Source of the DNA: Anaerosalibacter bizertensis
GTDB taxonomy: Bacteria; Bacillota; Clostridia; Tissierellales; Sporanaerobacteraceae
Direction of reading: 5' to 3'
Assembly: GCF_009696605.1 (NCBI RefSeq)
Contig: NZ_VULR01000007.1
Span: 1 to 64,000, forward strand
Length of the DNA stretch: 64,000 nucleotides
In this document: positions 55,916 to 64,000 of the stretch, in pieces
Layout of the letters: each line of letters opens with the position of its first letter
Numbering within the stretch: position 1 is the stretch's first letter
Notes under the pieces: model-generated
Database searches by the model: none
Told to the model about the DNA's origin: nothing
Seen by the model: only the letters and a program-made list of their open reading frames with translations
Program-made: the position numbers and the translations under genes

Positions 55916-57304
55916 ATGCAAGGCTTTATTAATTCAAAAGAATTTATATCTTTTTGTCATATTGCATTCGATAATGTTCCTATAGCTATAGATTTTTTAG
56001 ATAAAGATGGTCGAATGGTATACATTAACAAAGCGTTTTCAGATTTTCTTCAAATTCCTATAGAAGATATGTTGGGAAAAATGGTAACAGAAATAAACCC
56101 TACATCGAAATTCCTACTATCATTAGATAAGAAGAAGGCGGATATAGCTGTAAGACACACATTTCCTAATGGAAAGGAAGCTATTTGTCATAGGATACCT
56201 ATATTTGATAGTAGTGGAAATTTAATGGGTGGTTTAGGTATGATTTTGTTTGAAGAAATCGAAGAAATGAAAGAGATATTGAGAGAATATGAAATATTGG
56301 ATAAGAAACTTAAATTATATCAAAATGAAATTGCTAGATTGAATAATGCAAGATATACTTTATCAGATATTATAGGGGATTCTGAATCCATTTTATTATG
56401 TAAGAGGAAAGTAAAAAAGGTAGCCAATTTGAATTTAAATGTGCTAATAAAAGGAGAAAGTGGTGTAGGAAAAGAACTTTTTGCCCAAGCCATTCACAAT
56501 GAAAGTGATAGAGCTAATATGCCCTTCATAAGTATAAATGCATCTGCTATGCCAGAAAACTTACTAGAGTCAGAACTATTTGGATATGAACCAGGTTCTT
56601 TTACTGGTGCAAAATCTGAAGGTAGTATAGGTAAGTTTGAATTGGCCAATGGTGGAACTATATTTTTAGATGAGATAGCAGACATGCCTTATCATATGCA
56701 AGCTAAAATATTGAGAGCAATTGAAGAAAGAGAAATAGTGCGCATAGGATCCAATAAGCCTACTCCTATAGATGTAAGGATTATATCTGCAACACATAAA
56801 AATTTGGAAGAGATGGTTTCTCAAAATAAATTTAGAGGGGATCTATACTATCGTCTAGATGTGCTGAATTTGGAAATTCCTCCTTTAAGAGAAAGGGTGG
56901 AAGATATTCCCCAACTATCAGAAATTTTTCTTACGAGATTTAACAAAGAATATGGATTTTACAGGAGATTATCTAAAGATGCTATGGATATTCTTACAAG
57001 TTATCATTGGCCAGGTAATGTAAGGGAGTTAGGGAATGTTCTGGGTAAGGCTTGTGTAAATGCAGATGATCCCACAATAAATGCAGGTGATTTACCTGAC
57101 AATCTTTTTATCGATTCTATAATAAAAGAGAATAAAGATGACTCAGGATTATACCATATAATAAGAAAAGTAGAAAAAAAGTTGATTGAAGATGCTTTAC
57201 GACAAAGTAATAACAATAAAGCAGAGGCAGCTAGAATATTAAAGATACCTCGTATGACATTGTATAGAAAAATAGAGGATTTGAAAATAGAGATAGAAGA
57301 ATAA
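55916..57304 (+). CDS. Sigma-54-dependent activator with PAS sensor
   Basis: The 462-residue enhancer-binding protein has a PAS domain at about 15-120 (FDNVPIAIDFLDKDGRMVYINKAF), a short coiled-coil linker, an AAA+ domain with Walker A GESGVGKE at 180-187, Walker B TIFLDEIADMP and a Fis-type C-terminus (NNKAEAARILKIPRMTLYRK). The sigma-54 loop reads GSFTGA (227-232) rather than GAFTGA, a known natural variant. It is the obvious activator of the -24/-12 promoter at 52043. Confidence 0.93.
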   Translation: MQGFINSKEFISFCHIAFDNVPIAIDFLDKDGRMVYINKAFSDFLQIPIEDMLGKMVTEINPTSKFLLSLDKKKADIAVRHTFPNGKEAICHRIPIFDSSGNLMGGLGMILFEEIEEMKEILREYEILDKKLKLYQNEIARLNNARYTLSDIIGDSESILLCKRKVKKVANLNLNVLIKGESGVGKELFAQAIHNESDRANMPFISINASAMPENLLESELFGYEPGSFTGAKSEGSIGKFELANGGTIFLDEIADMPYHMQAKILRAIEEREIVRIGSNKPTPIDVRIISATHKNLEEMVSQNKFRGDLYYRLDVLNLEIPPLRERVEDIPQLSEIFLTRFNKEYGFYRRLSKDAMDILTSYHWPGNVRELGNVLGKACVNADDPTINAGDLPDNLFIDSIIKENKDDSGLYHIIRKVEKKLIEDALRQSNNNKAEAARILKIPRMTLYRKIEDLKIEIEE

Positions 57305-57327
57305 CATCCTAAATTTAGGATGTTATT
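57300..57327. terminator. Bidirectional terminator
   Basis: A perfect 14-bp palindrome (AATAACATCCTAAA and complement) lies between the convergent activator and nadE genes. Confidence 0.85.
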
Positions 57328-57345
57328 CTTCTATCTAAAAACATA

Positions 57346-58173
57346 TTATAAATGTAATTGTTTTGCTTCCCTATATTTTCTGTTATCAAGTATTTCCTTT
57401 ATTTTATTTACATTATCTTTATTTTCATCATAAAGATCTTCATTGTTTTCTATTTTGAATAATATTCTATCTAATTCACTGTAGTCAATACCTAGTGCGA
57501 ATTCATCTGTAATTCCTGGAGCAATGTCAGGGCTAGGTGTTTTTTCTATTATCTTCTGTGGAATATTTAGTTTTTCTGCTATTTCAAATACTTCTGTTTT
57601 ATATAAATGGCGTATTGGTTCAATATCGCAGACTTCATCTCCCCATTTTGTATAAAAACCTGTAAGGTATTCTGTCTTATTTGTACAACCAGCTACTGCA
57701 TAATTCCTTTTTTCAGCCTCAAAGTATAGAAGGATAGATCTAATTCTAGGTTTTGTTCTGTAATAAGCTAGGCTTTCAGAAAAACTTTCATCTCCCTGAG
57801 TAGTTAAATCTTGTATAAAAGGTTCTTCTTCATTGTTCCATACATTTCTAGAATACTTTTTCTGAATGGCCCGTGGAAAAGGGAAAGCAGGAGGTTTAAG
57901 GGAATAGACTCCTATTTTTCGAAGTACTCCAGTTATATTAATAATATTGTATTTGATTCCTAGATAGTCACATACAAGTACTGCATCATGGGTTGTTTCT
58001 GGTGCTGAATCCCTTTCAGGTAGTATTAAACCAAAGACATTGTCCCTGCCTAAGGAATCTACTAAAAGTTTTCCAACTACTGCAGAATCAATTCCTCCAC
58101 TAATACCAATAACAACGCCTTTAAACTTATATTTTTCTATATTGGTTTTAATAAATTTTTTTATTGTTTCCAT
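57346..58173 (-). CDS. nadE: NAD+ synthetase, ammonia-type
   Basis: The 275-residue enzyme amidates nicotinic acid adenine dinucleotide to NAD. The PP-loop is SGGIDS at 25-30, with CTNKTEYLTGFYTKWGD for substrate binding and EKTPSPDI-like C-terminal loop. No glutaminase domain, so it uses free ammonia or an unlinked donor. An insert around 115-150 (PFPRAIQKKYSRNVWNNEE) is longer than in Bacillus NadE. ATG 58173 is chosen with AGGAGT 7 nt before. Confidence 0.9.
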   Translation of the reverse strand: METIKKFIKTNIEKYKFKGVVIGISGGIDSAVVGKLLVDSLGRDNVFGLILPERDSAPETTHDAVLVCDYLGIKYNIINITGVLRKIGVYSLKPPAFPFPRAIQKKYSRNVWNNEEEPFIQDLTTQGDESFSESLAYYRTKPRIRSILLYFEAEKRNYAVAGCTNKTEYLTGFYTKWGDEVCDIEPIRHLYKTEVFEIAEKLNIPQKIIEKTPSPDIAPGITDEFALGIDYSELDRILFKIENNEDLYDENKDNVNKIKEILDNRKYREAKQLHL

Positions 58174-58301
58174 GATAATCACTCCTAAATATACTTAATA
58201 TATTAGTACCCTAAAATAATATATATATTTAAATAATTACAATAAGTATAATTGTTATATATAATATATGAAGGGTAAATTACTTACATGGAGGTGTTTT
58301 T

Positions 58302-60863
58302 TTGTATAAGTATGAGGCTCTAAGACCTGAAAATGATCTTCCTATAAGAGAAATAATCCATAGTATAGATAGTTTTGAAATGCATTGGCATAATTTAATA
58401 GAGATATTATTGGTTTTAGAAGGAACAGTAGAAGTTAGAATTGGAGGAGAAGATTACTATCTTAAAGAGGATGATTTTATTTTAATAAATTGTAATGAAC
58501 TACATAGTACTAAAAGGACTAAAGATGATAATATATTACTGGCCCTACAAATAAATCCTGATTTTTTTAAAGATTATTGTCCTGAAATAAATAAGATTAA
58601 ATTTGATTGTAAATCTTTTGATACTAGTAAAGAAGAACAGAAAAAATTTGATTTTATTAGACGGTATATTGGAAAGATTGTATTAGAATTAAATAAAAAA
58701 ACAAAAGGATATAAACTGAGAATAGGAAGTTATTTATATTTATTGGGAGATTATTTAATTAATAATTTTGAATACGATATATTAGATAATGACAAAGAAG
58801 AATTAAGAGATAGTGATATTTTTAGACTTCAACGTATAGCAGACTATGTAAATGGAAATATAGATAAAAAAATTACTCTAAAAGAAATAGCGGAAAAGGA
58901 ACATATTAGCTATTATTATTTATCCCATTTTATAAAAGATAAAACAGGAATGTCTTTTCAAGAATACTTAAATTATATGAGGTTGAACAGGGCAGTAAAT
59001 ATGTTGAAGAATACTAATAACAGTATAACAGAGATATCTAATGATAGTGGCTTTTCTAATATTAGTTTTTTTAATAAGATATTTAAAGAAAATTATAATT
59101 GTACTCCTACTGAATATAGAAAACAAATTAAAGATATGTATATAGAAGATAGGATATTCGGAATGAACAAAAAACAAAATCGTAGCAGGAGTTATTTAGA
59201 TGTAGATAGGAATTCTGTATTTAAAAAGCTATTCAGTTATTTAAAACCTATTGATATTAATATAAAAGATAATAATATTAAAACTAAAGAAATAGAGTAT
59301 ATAGATATTGACGTAAATAGTAGGGGAGAATTATTAAGTGACTATTGGAAAAGACTTATTACATTTGGCAGAGCATCGGAAGGATTAAGAAGTAGTTGGC
59401 AAGAACAGTTAAAAGAAGTCCAAAAAGATATTGGGTTTGAGTATATAAGATTTCATGGTATTTTCTCTGATGATATGATGATAGTTAATAGGGACGAAAA
59501 AGGTAATATTATTTATAATTGGTCTTATGTAAATGAACTTTTTGATTTTTTTATGGACATTGATATTAAACCTTTTGTAGAGTTAGGCTTTATGCCTACT
59601 GAATTTAAAAGTTCAGATGATACAATTTTTTGGTGGAAAGCAAATATATCTCAACCTAAGGATATTAACCTATGGACAGATTTAGTTGTAAATTTTATAA
59701 AGCATTGTGTAAATAGATATGGTTTAAAGGAAGTGGAAAGTTGGTATTTTGAAGTTTGGAATGAAGCAGATTTAGAAAATATTTTTTGGATAGGGGATAA
59801 GGAAGACTATTTTAAATTTTATAAAGAAACTGTATTAGCTATTAAATCTGTTTCTGAGAAATTAAAAGTAGGTGGGCCTTCTATTACATATCAAACTATT
59901 CAAGACAAGCCTTGGTTGGAAGAGTTTTTAGAATATAATAATGAAAATAACATACCATTAGATTTTGTATCCTTACATATATATCCAGAACTTTATAGAC
60001 CAAGGGAAGATGTACAGGAAATGGCTTCAAAGGCTCGGCAAGGAGAAATTTCATGGGATACAATATATAATTGGTGGAGAAATCAAAAGATATATTATGA
60101 TAAAGACCATGTTTATAATGTTTTAGAACTAGCAAACAATAAAATAAATAAAATAATGGGTTATAATCCAGAAGTTCATATAACAGAATGGAATGCATCT
60201 GCATTTGGTAGAAATTTAATTCATGATACATGCTTTGTATCAAATTTTATAATTGATAATATTTTGAAATGTAATGGAAAATCAGATTCATTAGGATATT
60301 GGACATTTACGGATATAATGGAAGAAGAAAAAGTAGCTATTTCAGAGTTTCATGGAAACTTTGGCTTAATTAGTAAAAGTGGTTTAAAAAAGCCTTCATA
60401 TTTTGCATATTACCTATTATCTAAATTAGGAAAAGAAATAGTAAAAAAGGGCAATGAATATATAGTTACTAAAGATGGTGATGATATTCAAATTTTATTA
60501 TATAACTATGCATACTTTGATGAATTCTTTTTAAGAGGGGACACTTCTTTATTGACTAACACAGATAGATATTCAATATATGAAGATAAAAAATCTAAAG
60601 AAGTTAAAATTTCTATATTGGGTCTTAAGGGTAGTTATAAAATTACTAGCTATAAATTAAATAGAGAAAATGGCTCATCATTTGATGAGTGGATAAAGAT
60701 GGGTGCACCTGAAAATATGACATATGAAGAGTTAGAATATTTAAAAGGAAGATCCCAACCTAAAATAACTGTAGATTGTATAGAGGCAGATGAAAGTCAT
60801 AAATTAGAAGCTTATGTACCGGTCCATGGTACAGAGTTAATATTATTAGAAAAAATGTTCTAA
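58302..60863 (+). CDS. AraC-type regulator fused to a GH39-like glycosidase domain
   Basis: The 853-residue protein combines three parts. Residues 1-90 form an AraC-type cupin (MHWHNLIEILLVLEG, LKEDDFILINCNELHS); 180-275 is the AraC double helix-turn-helix (LKEIAEKEHISYYYLSHFIKD, ITEISNDSGFSNISFFNKIFK, NCTPTEYRK); 330-853 is a GH39/beta-xylosidase-like barrel with acid/base-type E488 in FEVWNEADLE and nucleophile-type E629 in HITEWNAS. No signal peptide, so it works in the cytoplasm. Both glutamates are kept, so the barrel may cleave or just sense an oligosaccharide. It starts TTG behind GGAGGTG and stands alone. Confidence 0.87.
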   Translation: MYKYEALRPENDLPIREIIHSIDSFEMHWHNLIEILLVLEGTVEVRIGGEDYYLKEDDFILINCNELHSTKRTKDDNILLALQINPDFFKDYCPEINKIKFDCKSFDTSKEEQKKFDFIRRYIGKIVLELNKKTKGYKLRIGSYLYLLGDYLINNFEYDILDNDKEELRDSDIFRLQRIADYVNGNIDKKITLKEIAEKEHISYYYLSHFIKDKTGMSFQEYLNYMRLNRAVNMLKNTNNSITEISNDSGFSNISFFNKIFKENYNCTPTEYRKQIKDMYIEDRIFGMNKKQNRSRSYLDVDRNSVFKKLFSYLKPIDINIKDNNIKTKEIEYIDIDVNSRGELLSDYWKRLITFGRASEGLRSSWQEQLKEVQKDIGFEYIRFHGIFSDDMMIVNRDEKGNIIYNWSYVNELFDFFMDIDIKPFVELGFMPTEFKSSDDTIFWWKANISQPKDINLWTDLVVNFIKHCVNRYGLKEVESWYFEVWNEADLENIFWIGDKEDYFKFYKETVLAIKSVSEKLKVGGPSITYQTIQDKPWLEEFLEYNNENNIPLDFVSLHIYPELYRPREDVQEMASKARQGEISWDTIYNWWRNQKIYYDKDHVYNVLELANNKINKIMGYNPEVHITEWNASAFGRNLIHDTCFVSNFIIDNILKCNGKSDSLGYWTFTDIMEEEKVAISEFHGNFGLISKSGLKKPSYFAYYLLSKLGKEIVKKGNEYIVTKDGDDIQILLYNYAYFDEFFLRGDTSLLTNTDRYSIYEDKKSKEVKISILGLKGSYKITSYKLNRENGSSFDEWIKMGAPENMTYEELEYLKGRSQPKITVDCIEADESHKLEAYVPVHGTELILLEKMF

Positions 60864-60877
60864 TTGGATATAAACTT

Positions 60878-60917
60878 AAAAAGCTGTAGATATTTTGTAA
60901 AATATCTACAGCTTTTT
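60878..60917 (+). terminator. Terminator after the AraC-GH39 gene
   Basis: An almost 19-bp perfect stem (AAAAAGCTGTAGATATTTT and complement) with a tiny loop ends in TTTTT. Confidence 0.93.
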
Positions 60918-61174
60918 AAGTTTACATAACAAAAACATAATACAAATTTTAAGAAAACTATTTAAAAAATATAATTGAACAAAAATATAACCGTTTTTTA
61001 GCAAAAAAGAACATGAAACACATAAAAAAACATAATACTATCTATATACAGTGGAAGATTCTAGAATCTAGATAAAGCAAGAATTGAGCTGTAAAAAATA
61101 AAAATAGGGAAAAGTATTTTTTAAAAAATTGGGATGCTATTAACCAATTAAATAAAAAACAAGGGGGAGATAGA
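60918..61174 (+). other. Leader region of the large adhesin gene
   Basis: This AT-rich gap holds a perfect 12-bp palindrome GATTCTAGAATC near 61048-61059 and the ribosome site AGGGGG. I looked for a riboswitch before the adhesin and found no recognisable aptamer core. No ORF is supported. Confidence 0.5.
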
Positions 61175-64000
61175 TTGAAGTTTTTTAGTAATAAGGGTAA
61201 ATACAGCATGGTTATAATGGTTATCTTAGCACTTGTAATGCAGCTTGTGATACCAATACATGAAAACTATGCACTTGGTGAAGAAGAGTTTGAAGAGAAT
61301 GTGGAAAGAGAATTAAAAGTTGAGGGAGAAAGTGAAAATGTAGAAGATGAAGTGAATTCTGAAGACACTCCAAATTCTAAAGAGGTTTTAACAAAATATG
61401 AAACCAATAAAACAGAGATTAAAAATTTAGGGGAAGAAAAACTCAAGGAAGTAAACAAAAGAAGTGGAACGGAGTTTAAATTTATAACGGATGTAGAAAT
61501 TACAGATGAAAACGGTAATCATTTTGAAGGTCCCATTGCCAAAGATTCTAAAATTCGTATCCAGTATAACTATGAAATAGAAAATGAACTTAATGTAGAT
61601 ATAAATCAAAAATATACTCTAGAAATACCTGAAGAAATTAATATAATAGAGAATATGAAAATCCAATTAAAAAATGGAAATGGTGATTTAATAGCCACAG
61701 TAAATATCGATACTAACAATAATGCAACAATTCAATTTGATGAAAATGTGAATGAACAATTATATGATAGAAGTGGTTATTTCTGGGTATATTCTGAATT
61801 CGATGCTGAAAAGATAGGCAACAATGGGGAAACAGAGATTGTATTCGACTTAGGTGGAGGTAATAGTCAAACTATTGTAGTTGAATTTGAAAAAGAGGAA
61901 GAAACGGCTAATGTCAATTTAAGTAAATCAGGAGAATATGATAATGATAAAAACGAAATAACTTGGAATATTGAAATAAGGCCTGAAACAACGCCTAATG
62001 GACGCTCTATAGAAAATGTAGTTATATCAGATGTAATACAAGAGGGTCAAACCTATGTAGAGAATTCTGCAATTATTGATAATAATGCAAATGGTGAATT
62101 TAAATTTGAAGGGAATAAATTAACCTATACATTTAATGAATCAATTAAAGATGGAGAGGTTTATAATATCTCCTTTAAGACAAAACCTGATTTATCAGCT
62201 TTTGATAAAGAAGGTAAAACAATCTATTTTAAAAATCAAGCAGAAGCTACATTTAATGATAATGGCAAATCTATCTCTAATGAAGCTAGTGTAAAAACAA
62301 CAGTTGATTTCATAAGCAAAAAGGGTGAATACAAGTATGAAACTAAACAAATTGATTGGATTGTAGAAATTAATAAAAATAACTTAGAAATAAGTAATGC
62401 AAAAATAGTCGATACTATTCCAAAAGGCTTAGAATTAGTAGAAGGCTCTGTGAAACTAGATGGGAAAACTGTAGAGACTGTAGAGTATGATTATGTTAAA
62501 GGAGACAATGAGACATATAAACTCACATATGAATTCAATGAAACAATTAAAGAAAAACATACTTTAACTTATTCAACTAAAGTTGTTGATCCAAAGGCTT
62601 ATGAATCTAATGAATCTAAAACATATACCAATAAAGTAAAATTAGAAGGAGATGGAGTTCCTGAAGGTACAACTGCTGAAAGAGGTATAGGGGTACCTAC
62701 TTCTGTAATTGAGAAATGGGATAATCCCGGCTATGATCCTTCTACTCAGGAAATCACTTGGAAAATAAGGGTTAATTATAATAAGATAAAAATTGAGAAT
62801 GCAGTAGTTGAAGATACAATACCAGAAGGATTAGAATATGTGGAAGGTTCTTTTGAAATAGATAATAATGCAGATGGAACTTTCAAATATGAAAATGGAA
62901 CGATTAAATATTCCTTTAATGGAGAAATTAATGACACATATATGCTAACCTTTAAAACTAAAGTGTTAGATAATAATATTTGGGCCAATAATGCTAGTAA
63001 AAGTTTTAATAATACAGCTAAATTAACTGGAAGTAATATACCAGAATCGAAATCTACTGGATATCAATATGTATCAAGTCAAGTTATTAAAAAAATTGGA
63101 ACAGGTTATGATTATTTAATTAGGGAAGCATCTTGGAAAATTGAAATCAATCAAAATAGGATGCCTATGAACAATGTTGTGGTTACAGATGTTATAGGAA
63201 AATATGAAGACTTTGTGAAAGATTCTGTTGTAATAACTGGACCTAGTAAGGATAATGCTAAAATTAATTATAACGAAGAGAATAAAACTCTGACTATTAA
63301 ATTTCCTGGAGAAATAAAAGATATACACACTATAGAATTTAAAACAAAAATAGTCGATGAATCAATTTTCCATACCAATGGGGATCAAAATCTAGATAAC
63401 ACAGCAGCTATAAATGGAGATGAAGTTCCTAAAACAGGGGTATCGTCAACAGCTAGCAATAAGATTGAAAATACTGTTGTTAGTAAAAGAGGTAATTATA
63501 AAAGCGGAAATAATTTCATTGATTGGGAAGTAGTATTGAATCAAAATCAATTACCTATATCAAATGCTATACTTGAAGATACACTACAAGAAGGTCTTGA
63601 ATTAGATACTTCATCAGTGAAGTTGATTAAGTTAATAGTTGATAAAGATGGGAAATATAAAGAAGGGGAAGAAGTAGCTTTAGATGCTTCAAATGTAAAT
63701 TATAATCCTGAAACTAGAAAATTTGAATTCCATTTTACAGGGGAAATAACGGAAGCGCATGTATTGAAATTTAGAACGGATATTGCTGATTCTCACAAGG
63801 ATGCTATCTTTACAAATACAATAGATTTCAAAGGAAGCAGTAGAACAACAACAGATACTAGTGAAGAAATAAAAGTTAGATTCCAAATTGGTGGCGGTGG
63901 TGCGACTGGATCTAGCAGGGGTAGTATAAAGATAATTAAAGTGGATGAAGATAATGATTCTATAAAATTACAAGGAGCTGTATTCGAACTATTAGATAAA
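61175..64000 (+). CDS. Large repetitive surface adhesin, 5' part, cut by window end
   Basis: An open frame of 942 codons runs from TTG 61175 (behind AAGGGGGAG) to the end without a stop. It has a signal peptide (MVIMVILALVMQLVIPIHENYA), an acidic Glu-rich stretch, an adhesin-type domain (about 110-240), then five related beta-rich repeats of about 115-145 residues, each with a W-x-hydrophobic-x-hydrophobic-N start, a core like IVDTIPKGLELVEGSV or VVEDTIPEGLEYVEGSF, and an end like FKTKVLD. The last visible stretch, GSIKIIKVDEDNDSIKLQGAVFELLDK-type, begins a Cna-B/SpaA-like domain. A sortase motif is expected beyond the window. Confidence 0.82.
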   Translation, partial: MKFFSNKGKYSMVIMVILALVMQLVIPIHENYALGEEEFEENVERELKVEGESENVEDEVNSEDTPNSKEVLTKYETNKTEIKNLGEEKLKEVNKRSGTEFKFITDVEITDENGNHFEGPIAKDSKIRIQYNYEIENELNVDINQKYTLEIPEEINIIENMKIQLKNGNGDLIATVNIDTNNNATIQFDENVNEQLYDRSGYFWVYSEFDAEKIGNNGETEIVFDLGGGNSQTIVVEFEKEEETANVNLSKSGEYDNDKNEITWNIEIRPETTPNGRSIENVVISDVIQEGQTYVENSAIIDNNANGEFKFEGNKLTYTFNESIKDGEVYNISFKTKPDLSAFDKEGKTIYFKNQAEATFNDNGKSISNEASVKTTVDFISKKGEYKYETKQIDWIVEINKNNLEISNAKIVDTIPKGLELVEGSVKLDGKTVETVEYDYVKGDNETYKLTYEFNETIKEKHTLTYSTKVVDPKAYESNESKTYTNKVKLEGDGVPEGTTAERGIGVPTSVIEKWDNPGYDPSTQEITWKIRVNYNKIKIENAVVEDTIPEGLEYVEGSFEIDNNADGTFKYENGTIKYSFNGEINDTYMLTFKTKVLDNNIWANNASKSFNNTAKLTGSNIPESKSTGYQYVSSQVIKKIGTGYDYLIREASWKIEINQNRMPMNNVVVTDVIGKYEDFVKDSVVITGPSKDNAKINYNEENKTLTIKFPGEIKDIHTIEFKTKIVDESIFHTNGDQNLDNTAAINGDEVPKTGVSSTASNKIENTVVSKRGNYKSGNNFIDWEVVLNQNQLPISNAILEDTLQEGLELDTSSVKLIKLIVDKDGKYKEGEEVALDASNVNYNPETRKFEFHFTGEITEAHVLKFRTDIADSHKDAIFTNTIDFKGSSRTTTDTSEEIKVRFQIGGGGATGSSRGSIKIIKVDEDNDSIKLQGAVFELLDK

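Noticed and set aside
60918-61174. Possible c-di-GMP riboswitch before the large adhesin
   Set aside because: Such riboswitches often precede clostridial adhesins, but neither the type I nor type II core could be found in this leader.

Overview
The window is AT-rich DNA from a low-GC, spore-forming, flagellated, anaerobic-type Firmicute of the Clostridia/Tissierellia kind. The evidence is a set of endospore genes (spoIID, spoIIQ, spoIIID), a complete flagellar hook-filament operon, an F1Fo ATP synthase with a sodium-type c subunit, two sigma-54 activators, an S-box riboswitch before metK, frequent TTG/GTG starts with strong purine-rich ribosome sites, and a gene order that closely follows Bacillus subtilis in two places (atp-ywmB-murA-spoIID...spoIIID-mbl-flhO-flhP, and comFC-yvyF-flgM-flgN-flgK-flgL-yviE-fliW-csrA-hag). 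The species cannot be named from the sequence alone.

Layout. 1-3.3 kb: a short-chain fatty acid transporter and a sigma-54 activator. 3.4-10.5 kb: the atp operon. 10.6-18.5 kb: ywmB, murA, sporulation genes with recognisable sigma-E and sigma-F promoter candidates, mbl and the flagellar rod genes. 18.5-22.1 kb: a TtcA-like tRNA thiolation enzyme, a repeat element, tRNA-Pro, a small membrane protein, and S-box/metK. 22.2-23.5 kb: a sigma-factor gene broken (or recoded) by a -1 frameshift, then DUF1659, DUF2922 and a YvrJ microprotein. 23.5-27.6 kb: a ComK-like gene whose promoter spacer carries a LexA box, then recD2, comFC and yvyF. 27.6-35.7 kb: flagellar anti-sigma, chaperone, two tandem flgK genes, flgL, yviE, fliW, csrA and flagellin. 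35.7-48.4 kb: a stand-alone DnaA domain-I protein, a corrinoid-type methyltransferase, an ABC exporter, GNAT and EamA genes, a decayed duplicate of an ATP-grasp-like gene, a chemoreceptor, a C-GCAxxG-C-C protein, a TDT transporter, the intact ATP-grasp-like gene, an aminopeptidase P and an HdeD-like protein. 48.6-52 kb: a sortase-anchored glucosaminidase and an FMN 2-hydroxyacid enzyme. 52-57.3 kb: a sigma-54 regulon (CoA-transferase, small membrane protein, Na+ symporter, PH-like protein, activator) with a visible -24/-12 promoter and paired upstream dyads. 57.3-64 kb: nadE, an AraC-GH39 fusion, and the first 942 codons of a large repetitive surface adhesin cut by the window end.

The best leads are: the LexA-controlled ComK-like gene beside recD2 and comFC; a recurring layout in which a terminator stem encloses the next gene's promoter and sequesters its ribosome site (23.55 kb and 27.6 kb); the frameshifted sigma gene heading a conserved but uncharacterised small-protein module; a family of hairpin-forming dispersed repeats with shared TAGTGC ends; and the sigma-54 CoA-transferase/symporter unit. 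All functional assignments come from reading motifs and gene order; no database search was run.
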